Shown in pieces: positions 1 to 9,224 of a stretch of 64,000 nucleotides of DNA (within the stretch, counting starts at the first letter, position 1; each line of letters begins with the position of its first letter). The DNA is from Vicinamibacteria bacterium (GTDB lineage Bacteria; Acidobacteriota; Vicinamibacteria; Fen-336), in the NCBI GenBank assembly GCA_035570235.1, contig DATMML010000042.1, forward strand, positions 62,001 to 126,000, in the 5' to 3' direction. Under the pieces are notes generated by a model, which saw only the letters and a program-made list of their open reading frames with translations, made no database searches and was not told the origin of the DNA. Both the position numbers and the translations under genes were made by a program.

Positions 1-2
1 GC

Positions 3-1661
3 ATCCCCGACCGGGGGTTCGTCTTGCGGCACTTGGAGAGCCTCGGGGTCGTGCTGAAGCCGGCCGAGGCCATGAATCCGCGCCTGCTCGAGATCGGGGC
101 CGAGACCGGGGGCCTGCCCGAGCGGCTCGACGGGCAGCGCTCGCTGAAAGAGGCGGCGTCCCTCACCCGGCTGGATGAGTTCGAGGCGGCCAAGGTGGCC
201 TGCGGCTTGCTTTTCCTGGGCCTGGTGACGCGGGCGGAGGACGCGGTTGAAGGGGGGGCGCCGCGAGCGGGGGCGGGTGGGGAGGGAGAGTTGGACCTGG
301 CCCAGACCGCCCGCGCCGCCTTCGGAGACGACTCCCAGGGCGAGACTCCGGCCGCTCCCCACCACGCGGAAACGGATGCGCCGTTCTTCGTGTCCGAGCC
401 GACCTCGTCTTCCCCCGAGCCGGCTCTCCCTCTCCCCGGTGCCGAGCCCCCCGCCTTCGCAGCGTCCGGGCCCGCGGGCTTCCCGATGCCCGAGCCCGAC
501 CCGAGCCAGTTCGCCATGGTGGAGCCCGGGTCGCCGGCGTTCGCCGATTCGGAGGCCCCGGTCTTTGCCGAGCCGGCAGCATTCGCGCCCCCCGCCCAGC
601 CGGCGAGCCCCCTGACGCTGGGCGTGGAGCCTGAGCCCACACCCGCCGTCACTTTCGGCAGCATGGATTCCACGCCCTCCAGCCCGGGGCTGGCGGAATC
701 AGCCCCCGGCTTCGAGATCGCGACCACTTCCGGCTTTGCCTCGAGCGCACCTTCGCTTGCTCCCCGCGCGGCACCCGACACGTTCGAAGACGTCACGCCC
801 CCGCCGGCCGTGACCTACCCCGATCCGGGGCCCATCGAGGACCACACTTCCGAGCCCGTCCCCACCTCGCGCCCCTCCAGGGATGACCTGGCCGCCCTCG
901 ATGCCCTTTTGAACCCATCCGGCTCGGGGTCCGCCCTCGGTTCCGGGGAGAAGCCGAAACCTCAGGAGCGCTGGGAGCCCCAGTTCCGTCCGACGTCGGC
1001 AGGTCGGCCGAACCGCAAGCGGAGCTCGCCGGCGCTGGCCTGGGTCCTCGGGGGGCTGGGAGTGACGGCGGCGATTGCCGGAGCTGGGTTCTACTTCTTT
1101 GGATCGCAGATCCTGAGGGTTGTCGCCCGGGCCCGGCCGGCCCGTACCCCGGCGCCGGTGGCCGCCCCCACGGCCTCCCCGTCCGTGCCTCCGGAACGCC
1201 CGGTGACCCCTGCCCCTGCGCCCACCGCCAGCGCATCAGCGGCCGCTCCCGCCACCACCGCGCCTCCCCCTTCCCCGCCGGCCACGCCTGCTCCCGCCCC
1301 CACCGCCAGCCCTCGCCCGTCCACCGCGACCGCAGACGCGCACAGCCTGCTCCAGAGCGGCTCCTATCTGGAGGCGGCTCAGGCATTCGCCTCCGGCCTG
1401 AAGAAATCCGGGCCGCGGTTCAGCATCCAGATCCTCGTGGCCTGCTCCACCGAAACCATCCAGAAAGCCAACCAGTCCGTGCCGGGAGACGAGCTCTACA
1501 TCCTGCCCGTCACCTTCAAGGGGCGGAGCTGTTATCGCATCTGCTGGGGCACGTATCCGACGGAGGAGGCCGCCGCTGCGGGTCTGCGCGCGCTGCCCGA
1601 ATACTTCCGGAGGGGAGGAGCCACTCCCAAGGTCGTGCCCACGGCCGGGATGCTCAACTAA
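3..1661 (+). CDS. DUF4388-like / SPOR-like membrane protein, 5' truncated
   Basis: The frame is open from the first complete codon at 3, so the gene almost certainly begins before the window; the TTG at 24 is only the first start-like codon inside it. The first ~80 residues resemble the helical end of a DUF4388 (PATAN-type) domain, with a stretch reading LDGQRSLKEAASLTRLDEFE. A very Pro/Ala-rich linker of about 250 residues follows, then one transmembrane helix (about residues 335-360 counted from codon 24), another Pro/Ala/Thr-rich stretch, and a C-terminal ~85-residue segment shaped like a SPOR peptidoglycan-binding domain (FSIQILVACSTETIQ, then CYRICWGTYPTEEAA). Family knowledge: DUF4388 proteins are common in gliding and soil bacteria, and SPOR domains bind denuded septal glycan. 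Cytoplasmic N-terminus and periplasmic C-terminus are inferred. The next gene starts 2 bases after the stop. Confidence 0.7.
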   Translation: MPDRGFVLRHLESLGVVLKPAEAMNPRLLEIGAETGGLPERLDGQRSLKEAASLTRLDEFEAAKVACGLLFLGLVTRAEDAVEGGAPRAGAGGEGELDLAQTARAAFGDDSQGETPAAPHHAETDAPFFVSEPTSSSPEPALPLPGAEPPAFAASGPAGFPMPEPDPSQFAMVEPGSPAFADSEAPVFAEPAAFAPPAQPASPLTLGVEPEPTPAVTFGSMDSTPSSPGLAESAPGFEIATTSGFASSAPSLAPRAAPDTFEDVTPPPAVTYPDPGPIEDHTSEPVPTSRPSRDDLAALDALLNPSGSGSALGSGEKPKPQERWEPQFRPTSAGRPNRKRSSPALAWVLGGLGVTAAIAGAGFYFFGSQILRVVARARPARTPAPVAAPTASPSVPPERPVTPAPAPTASASAAAPATTAPPPSPPATPAPAPTASPRPSTATADAHSLLQSGSYLEAAQAFASGLKKSGPRFSIQILVACSTETIQKANQSVPGDELYILPVTFKGRSCYRICWGTYPTEEAAAAGLRALPEYFRRGGATPKVVPTAGMLN

Positions 1662-1663
1662 CC

Positions 1664-2962
1664 TTGCCCCAGTTTTCCCCCCTCCCTCCCTCCCGCGCCC
1701 TCCGCGCGGGCCTGCTCGGCCTGCTGCTGGCCGCCCCGGTGGGGGCCGACGTCATCACCCTGACCAACGGGCACGTCATCGAAGCGGATCGGGCATGGTA
1801 CGAGGGCTCGCAGCTACGCTACGAGAAGAACGGCGGGGTTTTCGGACTTCCCCGCGACCTCGTCCAGAAGGTCGAGGCCGGCCCGCGAGGGGAGCCGATC
1901 ACCGACTCCGAGGTTCTCCGGAGCCGGGAGAAGCTGGCCGCCCAGGATCCGGGGGAGGCGCTGCGCTTTGCCCGCCTCGCCCTGTTCCATAACCCCCAGT
2001 CCATTCCGGCCATGCAGGCCCTGATCGAGGCGCAGCTCGCCTTGGGTGAGCTCCCCGCTGCCCGCGAAACGGCCGAGCGCGCAGTGCGCATGGACGAGCG
2101 GAATCCTCGGTCACGATCGCTTCTGGGCGATGTCTTGGTCGCGCTCGGAGACCGGGCACGGGCCGAAGAGGAATATCGCCACAGTCTGGTGCTGCGCCCC
2201 GATCCCCTGGTTCGTCGGAAACTCGCGGAGATCGCGGCCCCCGCGCAGACCGCAGCCCCCGAAGCGCAGTTCCGGATCCGCTACGACGGGGGGGTCAACG
2301 AGCCCCTGGGCGTGGCCGTTCTCAAGGCCCTGACCGAGAGCTATTCCGACTACACGAAGCGCCTCGGCTTCAGCCCCGACCTCCCCGTCACTGTCGTGCT
2401 CGAGACCAACGCGGGCTTCCGGGATACCACCCGAGCCCCGGAATGGGCAGAGGGGTGGAACGACGGGACGATCCGGGTGCCGGTCATGGGCCTGGACCAG
2501 CCCACACCCCGTCTCCTCCGCGTGCTCCGCCATGAGTTGGCCCACTCGTTCGTGGCCGCCCGTACCGGCAACAACTGCCCGGTCTGGCTGCAGGAGGGGA
2601 TCGCCCAATGGCTGGAGGGCGGCGATCCCGCGCGGGACGACGCCACCCTGGCTCTCCTGGCCCGGGCTGGGCGCTTGCCCAATCTCTTGACCCTCGAAGG
2701 GCCGTTCCGCGGCCTGGCGGAGGCGGAGGCCGCGATCGCCTATGCGGAGAGCCTGTCCGCGGTGGCCCATATCCTGCGCACGCGTGGCGAGGCCGGGGTC
2801 GTTCGCCTGGTGGCCGCCCTCTCCGACCGCCTGCCCTCGGAAGAAGCACTGCCGGTGGCGCTGGCCCTCAGTTACGCCGAGTTCCAGAAGAGCTGGGAAG
2901 ACTTCCTGCGCGGGACTGACAAAAACGGCCCCGTGGGCACGCCCGCGAGCCCACCGCGTTAG
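1664..2962 (+). CDS. TPR-containing peptidase MA-like metalloprotease, secreted
   Basis: 432 residues starting at TTG, 2 bases after the previous stop, so probably cotranscribed. Residues ~11-28 form a signal peptide ending near PVGAD. Residues ~30-75 are a small beta domain common before TPRs in this type of protein, residues ~100-190 hold about three TPR helices, and residues ~205-400 match the peptidase MA (gluzincin) fold. The zinc motif HELAH is at 290-294 and a downstream glutamate at 311 lies in WLQEGIAQWLEGG, the usual second ligand motif. A periplasmic or outer-surface protease is inferred; the substrate is unknown. It converges tail to tail with the epimerase gene, with one base between the stops. 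Confidence 0.75.
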   Translation: MPQFSPLPPSRALRAGLLGLLLAAPVGADVITLTNGHVIEADRAWYEGSQLRYEKNGGVFGLPRDLVQKVEAGPRGEPITDSEVLRSREKLAAQDPGEALRFARLALFHNPQSIPAMQALIEAQLALGELPAARETAERAVRMDERNPRSRSLLGDVLVALGDRARAEEEYRHSLVLRPDPLVRRKLAEIAAPAQTAAPEAQFRIRYDGGVNEPLGVAVLKALTESYSDYTKRLGFSPDLPVTVVLETNAGFRDTTRAPEWAEGWNDGTIRVPVMGLDQPTPRLLRVLRHELAHSFVAARTGNNCPVWLQEGIAQWLEGGDPARDDATLALLARAGRLPNLLTLEGPFRGLAEAEAAIAYAESLSAVAHILRTRGEAGVVRLVAALSDRLPSEEALPVALALSYAEFQKSWEDFLRGTDKNGPVGTPASPPR

Positions 2963-2963
2963 C

Positions 2964-3935
2964 TCAGGCGCCTCCGTCCGCCCCCCCCTCGCGATACCAC
3001 TTCACCGTCCGTTGCAGACCGGTCTCGAGGTCCACCTGCGGCCGGTAGCCCAGCAGCCGGCGGGCGAGGCGGAGGTCGGCCAGGCTGTGGCGAACGTCGC
3101 CCGGGCGGCCCGGTTTACGTTCCGCGCGGGCCGGCTGTTCGGTGAGCCGGGCTAAGATCGCCAGCAGGCGCCTCACGCTCACCCGCTCTCCGAAGGCTAC
3201 ATTCACGGCCTGACCGGCGGGCTTCCGGACCTTGAGAGCGAGTTGGTTCGCCTCCACGACGTTCTCGACGTAGGTGAAGTCGCGGCTCTGGAGGCCGTCC
3301 CCGTAGATGAGGGGGCGGCGCCCGGCCAACAAGGCCCTTATGAAGAGGCTGATGACCCCGCTGTAGGGGGAGTCCGCCCGCTGGCGAGGACCGAACACGT
3401 TGAAGTAGCGGAGGGTCAGGGTTTCCATGCCGTAGAGGTTCGCGAAGAGGCGCACGTAGTACTCCCCCGTCAGCTTCCCAACCGCATAGGGAGAGAGGGG
3501 GCGGGGCGGCAGGGATTCGCGCTTCGGCAACTCCCGCGTGTCCCCGTAAACCGAGGACGACCCCGCATAGATGAAGCGGCGCACGCCCGCGTCCCGGGCG
3601 GCCAGAAGAACGGTCAGGGTGGCGGTGGGGTTGGCGCGGTGCGAGAGGGCGGGGTCCCGGACCGAGCGCGCGACGCTCGGCACCGCGGCCTGGTGCAGGA
3701 CGGTCTCCATGCCCCGCACCCCCCGGGCCGCGGCCCGCGGGTCGGAACAGTCTCCCCGCATCACCTCCACGTCGCCCCTCACGGCTCCCAGGTTGCCGCG
3801 GCTCCCGGATGAGAAGTCATCGAGCACGCGGACCCGGTGGCCGGCACGCACGAGGGCCTCTACCAGGTGGCTGCCGATGAACCCTGCTCCGCCGGTGACC
3901 AGTATCCTCAGGAGTCTCTCCTCGGCGTCCGACAT
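2964..3935 (-). CDS. NAD-dependent epimerase/dehydratase (UDP-glucose 4-epimerase type)
   Basis: 323 residues, extended short-chain dehydrogenase. The N-terminal Rossmann motif GGAGFIGSH is near residue 15, an acidic residue follows strand 2 (VLDDFSSG), and the catalytic YxxxK is in SPYAVGKLTGEYY with an upstream Ser/Thr-rich strand (YAGSSSVYGD). The C-terminal half carries the sugar-nucleotide region typical of GalE/WbpP-like enzymes (TLRYFNVFGPRQ). The reaction is probably epimerisation of a UDP-hexose for polysaccharide or glycan synthesis; exact substrate cannot be read from the sequence. ATG start at 3935. It lies just downstream of rnpB on the same strand. Confidence 0.85.
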   Translation of the reverse strand: MSDAEERLLRILVTGGAGFIGSHLVEALVRAGHRVRVLDDFSSGSRGNLGAVRGDVEVMRGDCSDPRAAARGVRGMETVLHQAAVPSVARSVRDPALSHRANPTATLTVLLAARDAGVRRFIYAGSSSVYGDTRELPKRESLPPRPLSPYAVGKLTGEYYVRLFANLYGMETLTLRYFNVFGPRQRADSPYSGVISLFIRALLAGRRPLIYGDGLQSRDFTYVENVVEANQLALKVRKPAGQAVNVAFGERVSVRRLLAILARLTEQPARAERKPGRPGDVRHSLADLRLARRLLGYRPQVDLETGLQRTVKWYREGGADGGA

Positions 3936-3967
3936 CGCCGTCGGGTCGGGCGGGAGGGAAAAGTGTC

Positions 3968-4358
3968 CGCAGAGCGGGTCTGTAAGCCGGATCCTGTCAC
4001 CGCCGCCAAGCGAAGCCGGCAGCGGGAGGCGATCATTCCTCTAGCCCCGCGGTCACCCGTGGGGTCCAGCGACCTACCCGGGGGCTTCGGCCGGGCCAGC
4101 CTCAAGCGCCCCCCTATTTGGTCTTGCTCCGTGTGGGGTTTTCCCTGCCCGTCGTGTCACCACGCCGGCGGTGCGCTCTTACCGCACCTTTTCACCCTTG
4201 CCACCCCCGGTCGCCCGGGAGTTCGGCGGTGTGTTTTCTGTGGCACTTTCCCTGAGGTCACCCTCGCTGGCCGTTAGCCAGCACACTGCCCTTGGAGTCC
4301 GGACTTTCCTCCCCGGCCTGGACATCCGGCCGCGGCGACCGCCCGACCCGCTCTACGG
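3968..4358 (-). ncRNA. rnpB: RNase P RNA, bacterial class A
   Basis: On the minus strand the 5' part contains the conserved GAGGAAAGTCCGGACTCC block, the middle contains AGGGTGAAAAGGTGCGGTAAGAGCGCACC-like helices of the specificity domain, and the 3' part contains the conserved GACAGGATCCGGCTTACAGACC block. The ends pair: AGAGCGGGTC near the 5' end is complementary to GACCCGCTCT near the 3' end, forming helix P1 and giving ends at about 4358 and 3968 (about 390 nt). It is the catalytic RNA that removes tRNA 5' leaders. Exact ends are uncertain by a few bases. Confidence 0.95.
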
Positions 4359-4366
4359 ACGACCCT

Positions 4367-4395
4367 AGAGTACGGTGCGCGCGGGAGGGGGTCAA
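4367..4395 (-). promoter_or_regulatory. sigma-70-like promoter of rnpB
   Basis: Minus strand: -35 TTGACC (4395-4390), 17-base spacer, -10 TACTCT (4372-4367). The expected transcription start about 7 bases on falls at 4359-4360, matching the 5' end of RNase P RNA deduced independently from helix P1. The -10 box is only a half match, but the position supports it. Confidence 0.6.
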
Positions 4396-4597
4396 GAGGG
4401 AGGGGCCGTCAGGTCGGGAGCAGGCAGTGTTACCCGCGCGTGTCTTCCTTGAGCCGCGTTCCCTGACCCGCGGGCGGGTGGCGCACGCCGCCCCTCGCAG
4501 CCAATCGCGGTGTTCGCCCCCGAAATGAAAAACCGCAAACCCGGTCATGAGCAGTGGGCACCAGGGAATGGCATGCCGCCGTCTCCGGTCAGGCTCT

Positions 4598-5317
4598 TCA
4601 GACCGACTGTGCACCCAGATACTTCTCGCGAACGCGCGGGTCCTGGCTGAGCTCGGCGCAGGGGCCGGAGAGCGTCACCCGGCCCGACTCCAGGACATAG
4701 GCTCGATCCGCGAGGGCCAGCGCGTGCGCCACATTCTGCTCGACCAAGAGCAGGGTCACGCCTTGCTCGCGAATCCGACCCAGGGCCTTGAACACCTCCC
4801 CCACCAGCCTTGGTGCCAGACCGAGGGCCGGCTCGTCGAGCAGGAGGAGCCGGGGCCGCGCCATCAGGCCCCGCCCGATGGCGCACATTTGCTGCTCGCC
4901 CCCGGACAGCGTTCCCGCCTTCTGGCGCGCCCGCTTCGCGAGCACGGGGAACATCGCGTAGACGGCCTCCAAGGTCTCGGCGCGTCGGGGCCGTGCGCCC
5001 GCGGCGTAGGCCCCCATCTCAAGGTTCTCCCGGACGGTCATGCCTGGCCAGAGCTGCCGCCCCTCCGGGATCAGGACCAGGCCCCGGGCCACCAGGCGGT
5101 GGGGCGGATGGCCGCCCGCGGCCTGCCCGTCGTAGAGGATCTGACCGCGGCGGGGGGGCAGAAGCCCAGCTAGAGTCTTGAGAAGCGTCGACTTACCGGC
5201 CCCGTTGGCGCCCACCACCGTCACTACCTCTCCCTCGCCGACCGCCAGGGAGACGTCCCAGAGGGCTTGGACATCACCGTAGGAGACATCGAGGCCGGAG
5301 ACTTCGAGCAGGCTCAC
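4598..5317 (-). CDS. livF: Branched-chain amino acid ABC transporter ATP-binding protein
   Basis: 239 residues, the LivF-type ATPase. Walker A is GANGAGKSTL (about residues 35-44), the signature is LSGGEQQM, and Walker B ends LLLDEPALGL with the switch histidine region after it. The length and the motif spacing match LivF. ATG/GTG overlap of 4 bases with livG places it last in the livK-H-M-G-F operon. It powers import together with LivG at the cytoplasmic face of LivHM. Confidence 0.92.
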   Translation of the reverse strand: MSLLEVSGLDVSYGDVQALWDVSLAVGEGEVVTVVGANGAGKSTLLKTLAGLLPPRRGQILYDGQAAGGHPPHRLVARGLVLIPEGRQLWPGMTVRENLEMGAYAAGARPRRAETLEAVYAMFPVLAKRARQKAGTLSGGEQQMCAIGRGLMARPRLLLLDEPALGLAPRLVGEVFKALGRIREQGVTLLLVEQNVAHALALADRAYVLESGRVTLSGPCAELSQDPRVREKYLGAQSV

Positions 5318-6063
5318 GCCCGCCCCCCGGGGACGGCAACGTCCCCCAGATACGCGGCGACGACGGCGGGGTCATTCACGACCGTGGCGGGCAGGCCCTC
5401 GGCGATCTTGCGGCCGAAGTCGAGCATGAGGATGCGATCGGAGACGCCGACCACCGCGTGGACATGGTGCTCGATCATGAGGACCGTTACTCCCTCCTCC
5501 CGGACCCACCGGATCAGCTCCATCGCCCCCTGGATCTCAGAGGGGTTCAAGCCCCCCATCACCTCGTCGAGGCAGATGACCGCCGGCTCCGTGGCGAGGG
5601 CACGCGCGATCTCGAGGCGCTTCAACTCGCCGATGGTGAGCGTGCCCGCGAGCGCGCCCGCCCGGTGCGAGAGCCCCGTGCGCCGCAGGAGCTCGGCTAC
5701 CCGCTCCTCCGGCGCCCCCCGCCCTCGGCCCCGACTGCCGAAGTGGGCCCCGATGGCCACGTTCTGGGTCACCGTCATCTCCCGGAACGGTCGCACGATC
5801 TGATGGGTCCGGACGAGACCCCGCGCCACCACCTCGTAGTTGGGAAGGCCATCGATCCGCTCGCCCCGGAAGCGCACGGTGCCCGCGCTGGGGGCCAGCG
5901 CGCCCACGAGGCAGGCAAAGAGGGTCGTCTTGCCCGCCCCGTTGGGACCGAGGATCCCGAAGATCTCGCCCCGCGCCACATCGAAGTCGATGCCTTCGAG
6001 CGCGAGGAGCCCGTCGAAGCGCTTCGAGAGGCCGCGGACGGAGAGGATCGCCTCAGGCGGCAC
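5314..6063 (-). CDS. livG: Branched-chain amino acid ABC transporter ATP-binding protein
   Basis: 249 residues, starting at GTG 6063, which lies inside the end of livM. Walker A GPNGAGKTTL, the signature region LTIGELKRLEIARAL (a LivG-like degenerate LSGGQ), and Walker B ending CLDEVMGGL are visible. It carries the LivG-type C-terminal extension after the H-loop (MIEHHVHAVVGVSDR). It is the partner ATPase of LivF. Confidence 0.92.
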   Translation of the reverse strand: MPPEAILSVRGLSKRFDGLLALEGIDFDVARGEIFGILGPNGAGKTTLFACLVGALAPSAGTVRFRGERIDGLPNYEVVARGLVRTHQIVRPFREMTVTQNVAIGAHFGSRGRGRGAPEERVAELLRRTGLSHRAGALAGTLTIGELKRLEIARALATEPAVICLDEVMGGLNPSEIQGAMELIRWVREEGVTVLMIEHHVHAVVGVSDRILMLDFGRKIAEGLPATVVNDPAVVAAYLGDVAVPGGRA

Positions 6064-7012
6064 TCGCCTCCTTCGGCGGCCGGCGCAGAGCGCGCGGAAG
6101 CCGCTCCCAAAGGCCGAGAAGGCCCTTGGGCTCGAAAAGCATGATTAGGATGAGAAGCGTTCCGTAGAGAAAGAGATAGGAATCACGCAAGGCGGGAACG
6201 GAGAGCATCTTGATCTGCAGGTAGCTGAAGAAGATCGCCCCCCAAACCGGGCCTGCGACCGTTCCCACCCCCCCCAGGATGGGCATGAGCACGATCGAGA
6301 GCGAGAGCCGAAAGTCGAAGACAGACCCGGGCGAGATGTATTGGAAGTTGATCGCGAAGAGGCTGCCCGCCGCCGCCACCAGGCCCGCGGAGAGGGCGTG
6401 GACCGCCACCTTGTAGCGAGTCGCGTTGATCCCCAGGGCCTCCGCGGCGTCGATATCCTGCCGGATGGCGGCCAGGGCCGCCCCGAAGGCGCTCCCCCGG
6501 AGCCAGGCGGCCAGGGTCACCACCGCCACCGCCAGCACCACCATGCTGGCGTAGTTCAGTCCGAAGTCGAAGGAGCCGGGCGGCATCCGGATCCCGCTCG
6601 ACCCGCCGGTGAAGGCGACTCCCCCCGCGAAGACGCGCACCGCCTCCCCCACCCCGATGGTGGCGATGGTGAAGTACGGCCCGCGGAGCCGGAAGGTAGG
6701 CAGCCCCACCACGAAGGAGAACCCCGCTCCCAGCAAGGCGGCCAAGGGCAAGGTTGCGTAAGGTTGCATCCCCCGCAGCGCGAGCAACGCCGTCGTGTAG
6801 GCGCCGATGCCCAGGAAGGCGGAGTAGCCGATAGAGACCTGCCCGGCCAGGCCGCCAAGCAAATTCCACGAAGAGGCGAGCACCACCGCGAAAGCGACGC
6901 TCCATATGTCGTTCAGAATGCCGCGCCCGAACACGCGCGGCGCGAGCAGCAGGAGCAGGCCGGCGGCGGCGACGGTGACGGAGGGCCGCAGCCGGGCGCG
7001 CAGCCCGGTCAT
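6053..7012 (-). CDS. livM: Branched-chain amino acid ABC transporter permease
   Basis: 319 residues with about 9-10 hydrophobic segments. The start is placed at ATG 7012, where it overlaps the stop of livH (TAATG). The frame stays open for another ~350 codons upstream, but that part is the antisense-free shadow of livH and has no membrane-protein character. Typical LivM blocks are GGLAGQVSIGYSAFLGIGAY, FRLRGPYFTIATIG and the EAA-like cytoplasmic loop (AIRQDIDAAEALGIN), which contacts the ATPases. Confidence 0.92.
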   Translation of the reverse strand: MTGLRARLRPSVTVAAAGLLLLLAPRVFGRGILNDIWSVAFAVVLASSWNLLGGLAGQVSIGYSAFLGIGAYTTALLALRGMQPYATLPLAALLGAGFSFVVGLPTFRLRGPYFTIATIGVGEAVRVFAGGVAFTGGSSGIRMPPGSFDFGLNYASMVVLAVAVVTLAAWLRGSAFGAALAAIRQDIDAAEALGINATRYKVAVHALSAGLVAAAGSLFAINFQYISPGSVFDFRLSLSIVLMPILGGVGTVAGPVWGAIFFSYLQIKMLSVPALRDSYLFLYGTLLILIMLFEPKGLLGLWERLPRALRRPPKEASAA

Positions 7013-7920
7013 TAGCGGAGGGCCGCCCGTCGCCGGGTCATCCGCAGGAAGGCATGGGGAAGACCCTGCGGGAAAGCCACCAGAGCGACCACAAGGAGCG
7101 TGAAGCTCACCGCATCTTGGAAGGAAGTTGGGATCCGCGTGAACGCGCCCAGCGCGTTCTCGAGGATGGCCAGGATGAAGGCGCCCGCGGCCACGCCCAC
7201 CACGCTCTCCATGCCCGCGAGCACGATGATGCAGAAAGCCTTGAGTAGGAAGCTCCGTCCGAAGTCGGGGGTGAATGCGTACAGGGTGGAGAGCAAGCCG
7301 CCTGCCACCCCGGCCAGGGCCGTCCCCATGCCGAACGCCTGGGCGGAGATGCGATCGGCGTCTACCCCGCAGAGCATGGCCGCGTCCCGGTTCTGGGTCA
7401 CCGCTCGCATGGCCCGGCCCAGGTCCGTGCGCTTCACGACCAGCTGGAGCCAGAGAAGGCAGACCGCGCCGGCCGCGAAGACGAGCAGGTTCGGAACTCC
7501 AACCCGCACTCCCGCGAGGTCGACCGCCCGCATGGTGTAATTGGTCAGGATCGACTGGGTGTCGCCGCCCCAGACCGCGTAGGCGAGGTTCTGGAGGACC
7601 AGCCAGAGGCCGAAGAGCAGGAGCAGAGACTCCATGGAAGGCGTTCCCCCCCCGGAGGGTAGCCGGCGCACAAGCAGCCGTTGCAGCACTACGCCGAGCA
7701 AGAAGAAAAGGGGTGCCACAATGACCAGGGAGAGGAACGGGTCCAGGCCAAAGCGATCGTAGAGCGTGAGGGTGACGTAGGCCCCGAGCATAAGGATCCC
7801 GGCGTGAGCGAGATTGATGATTCGCATCACGCCGTAGATGACGGCGAGGCCGTACGACATCGTGGCATACAGGCCCGCTGCGAGCAGGGCATTGACGACG
7901 ACGGCAACGAGATCGTGCAT
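7012..7920 (-). CDS. livH: Branched-chain amino acid ABC transporter permease
   Basis: 302 residues and about 8 membrane segments. The N-terminus has the LivH pattern GLYATMSYGLAVIYGVMRIINLAHA, and the EAA-like loop AMRAVTQNRDAAMLCGVD is near residue 190. ATG start at 7920. It overlaps livM by the TAATG arrangement and follows livK by 74 bases. It forms the membrane channel with LivM. Confidence 0.92.
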   Translation of the reverse strand: MHDLVAVVVNALLAAGLYATMSYGLAVIYGVMRIINLAHAGILMLGAYVTLTLYDRFGLDPFLSLVIVAPLFFLLGVVLQRLLVRRLPSGGGTPSMESLLLLFGLWLVLQNLAYAVWGGDTQSILTNYTMRAVDLAGVRVGVPNLLVFAAGAVCLLWLQLVVKRTDLGRAMRAVTQNRDAAMLCGVDADRISAQAFGMGTALAGVAGGLLSTLYAFTPDFGRSFLLKAFCIIVLAGMESVVGVAAGAFILAILENALGAFTRIPTSFQDAVSFTLLVVALVAFPQGLPHAFLRMTRRRAALR

Positions 7921-7994
7921 GGGGCGTTAGGGGGGACCGTTTGCGAAAGCGGGACCGAGGAGGGCCGGGATCATGGACGGGGCCGCCCCGACCG

Positions 7995-9224
7995 TCAGCT
8001 CCGCGGGATGGGGCCGACCGCCTCCCCCGTCTTTGACTCCTTGGGCCATACGATGTCCACCTTGTCACCCGGCTTGTTCTGGGTCACCACGAAGGGCAGG
8101 ATGGCCTGACCGGAGGCGCTGAACTTCAGGACCCCGCCGGGCAGGATCGAGTCCTTAAGCTCCACGGTGGCGAGCCCGTTGCGAATCGCGTCCGGCGACA
8201 AGCCACCGGCCTTGTGGATGGCGGCCGCGAGCGCGCGCACCGTCTCGTAGGCGGTCGCGTGGTACCACTGCGGGTCGCTGCCCGTCGCCGACTTCCATCT
8301 CGCGTTGAAGGCCTTGACCTGCGGATAGGGAAGGAGGTCCGACCACCACCCGCTCGCGAAAACGTAGTCGGTGGCCGAGCCCAGCGCTTTGCGGGCCGCG
8401 GCATCCGCGCCGCGGGCTCCATAGGTCACCATCTGGTGGTACAGGCCCATCTGCGTGTAGGCGCGGTGCATGGCGATGTAGTCTTCGAGGTGGGCGTCGG
8501 CCATGAGCACGTCCGCTCTAGCCCCCGCCACGCGCGACAAGAGGGGCTTGAAGTCAGGAGTGTAGAGCTCGAAGCTCTCTTCGAGAGCGACCACAAACTC
8601 CCCGGGATGGGCCCTGATGAAGTCCTGGACCCCCTGCGCATAGTCCTTCCCGTGTTCCGTGTTCTCGGTGACGAGTGCAATCTTGACCGGTTTCCTGAGC
8701 CTTCCCGCTCCCACCAGCGCGTCCAGGAAGTCCATCTGGGTCGAGGCCAAAACGTCCACCGGGGACAGGGTACCGAATACCCATTTGCTCCGCCCGTAGA
8801 TGCTGCGCGCACCGGCGCCGCCCGCGAGGAACGGGACGCCGTAACGCTCGGGCATCACGCTCTGGGCCTGGACAAGCTGGGAGCCATAGCCGCCGATCAC
8901 GGCGTGCACCTTCTGGGTGATGAGCTGCTCCACGAGCTGGGCGCTCTTGGCCGGGTCCGAGGTGTCGTCGAGGAGAGTGAGATCAACCTTGAACTTCCTG
9001 GCTCCAAGGTCGATGCCTCCCCCATCGTTGATCTCTCGGATCGCGAACTCGGTCGCCTGCTTGTAGGCGCTGCCGATCTTGGACTCCTTTCCGGTCACGG
9101 GCAGAACGGCACCGATCCTGATCGTCTGGTCCTCGGGGGCGCCGCCGGCGGGGGAAGCCCCCGAAAAGGCGCAGAGCGCTGCGAGCAGGAGCGGGGCCGA
9201 AACTGACTTCGGTTTCGATGGCAT
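7995..9224 (-). CDS. livK: Branched-chain amino acid type ABC transporter substrate-binding protein
   Basis: 409 residues; a signal peptide ends near residue 29 (FSGASPAGGA), then a type I periplasmic-binding fold of the Peripla_BP_6 family begins with IRIGAVLPVTGKESKIG. The ATG at 9224 is preceded by AAGGAGA 8-9 bases upstream on the minus strand, which supports this start. It is first in the five-gene operon. The ligand could be Leu/Ile/Val, another amino acid, urea or an aromatic acid; family membership alone does not decide. Confidence 0.88.
   Translation of the reverse strand: MPSKPKSVSAPLLLAALCAFSGASPAGGAPEDQTIRIGAVLPVTGKESKIGSAYKQATEFAIREINDGGGIDLGARKFKVDLTLLDDTSDPAKSAQLVEQLITQKVHAVIGGYGSQLVQAQSVMPERYGVPFLAGGAGARSIYGRSKWVFGTLSPVDVLASTQMDFLDALVGAGRLRKPVKIALVTENTEHGKDYAQGVQDFIRAHPGEFVVALEESFELYTPDFKPLLSRVAGARADVLMADAHLEDYIAMHRAYTQMGLYHQMVTYGARGADAAARKALGSATDYVFASGWWSDLLPYPQVKAFNARWKSATGSDPQWYHATAYETVRALAAAIHKAGGLSPDAIRNGLATVELKDSILPGGVLKFSASGQAILPFVVTQNKPGDKVDIVWPKESKTGEAVGPIPRS

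Noticed and set aside
7013-8068. N-terminal extension of livM to 671 codons
   Set aside because: The extension overlaps livH in another frame, is Arg/Pro-rich and not membrane-like. The TAATG overlap gives a normal LivM start at 7012.
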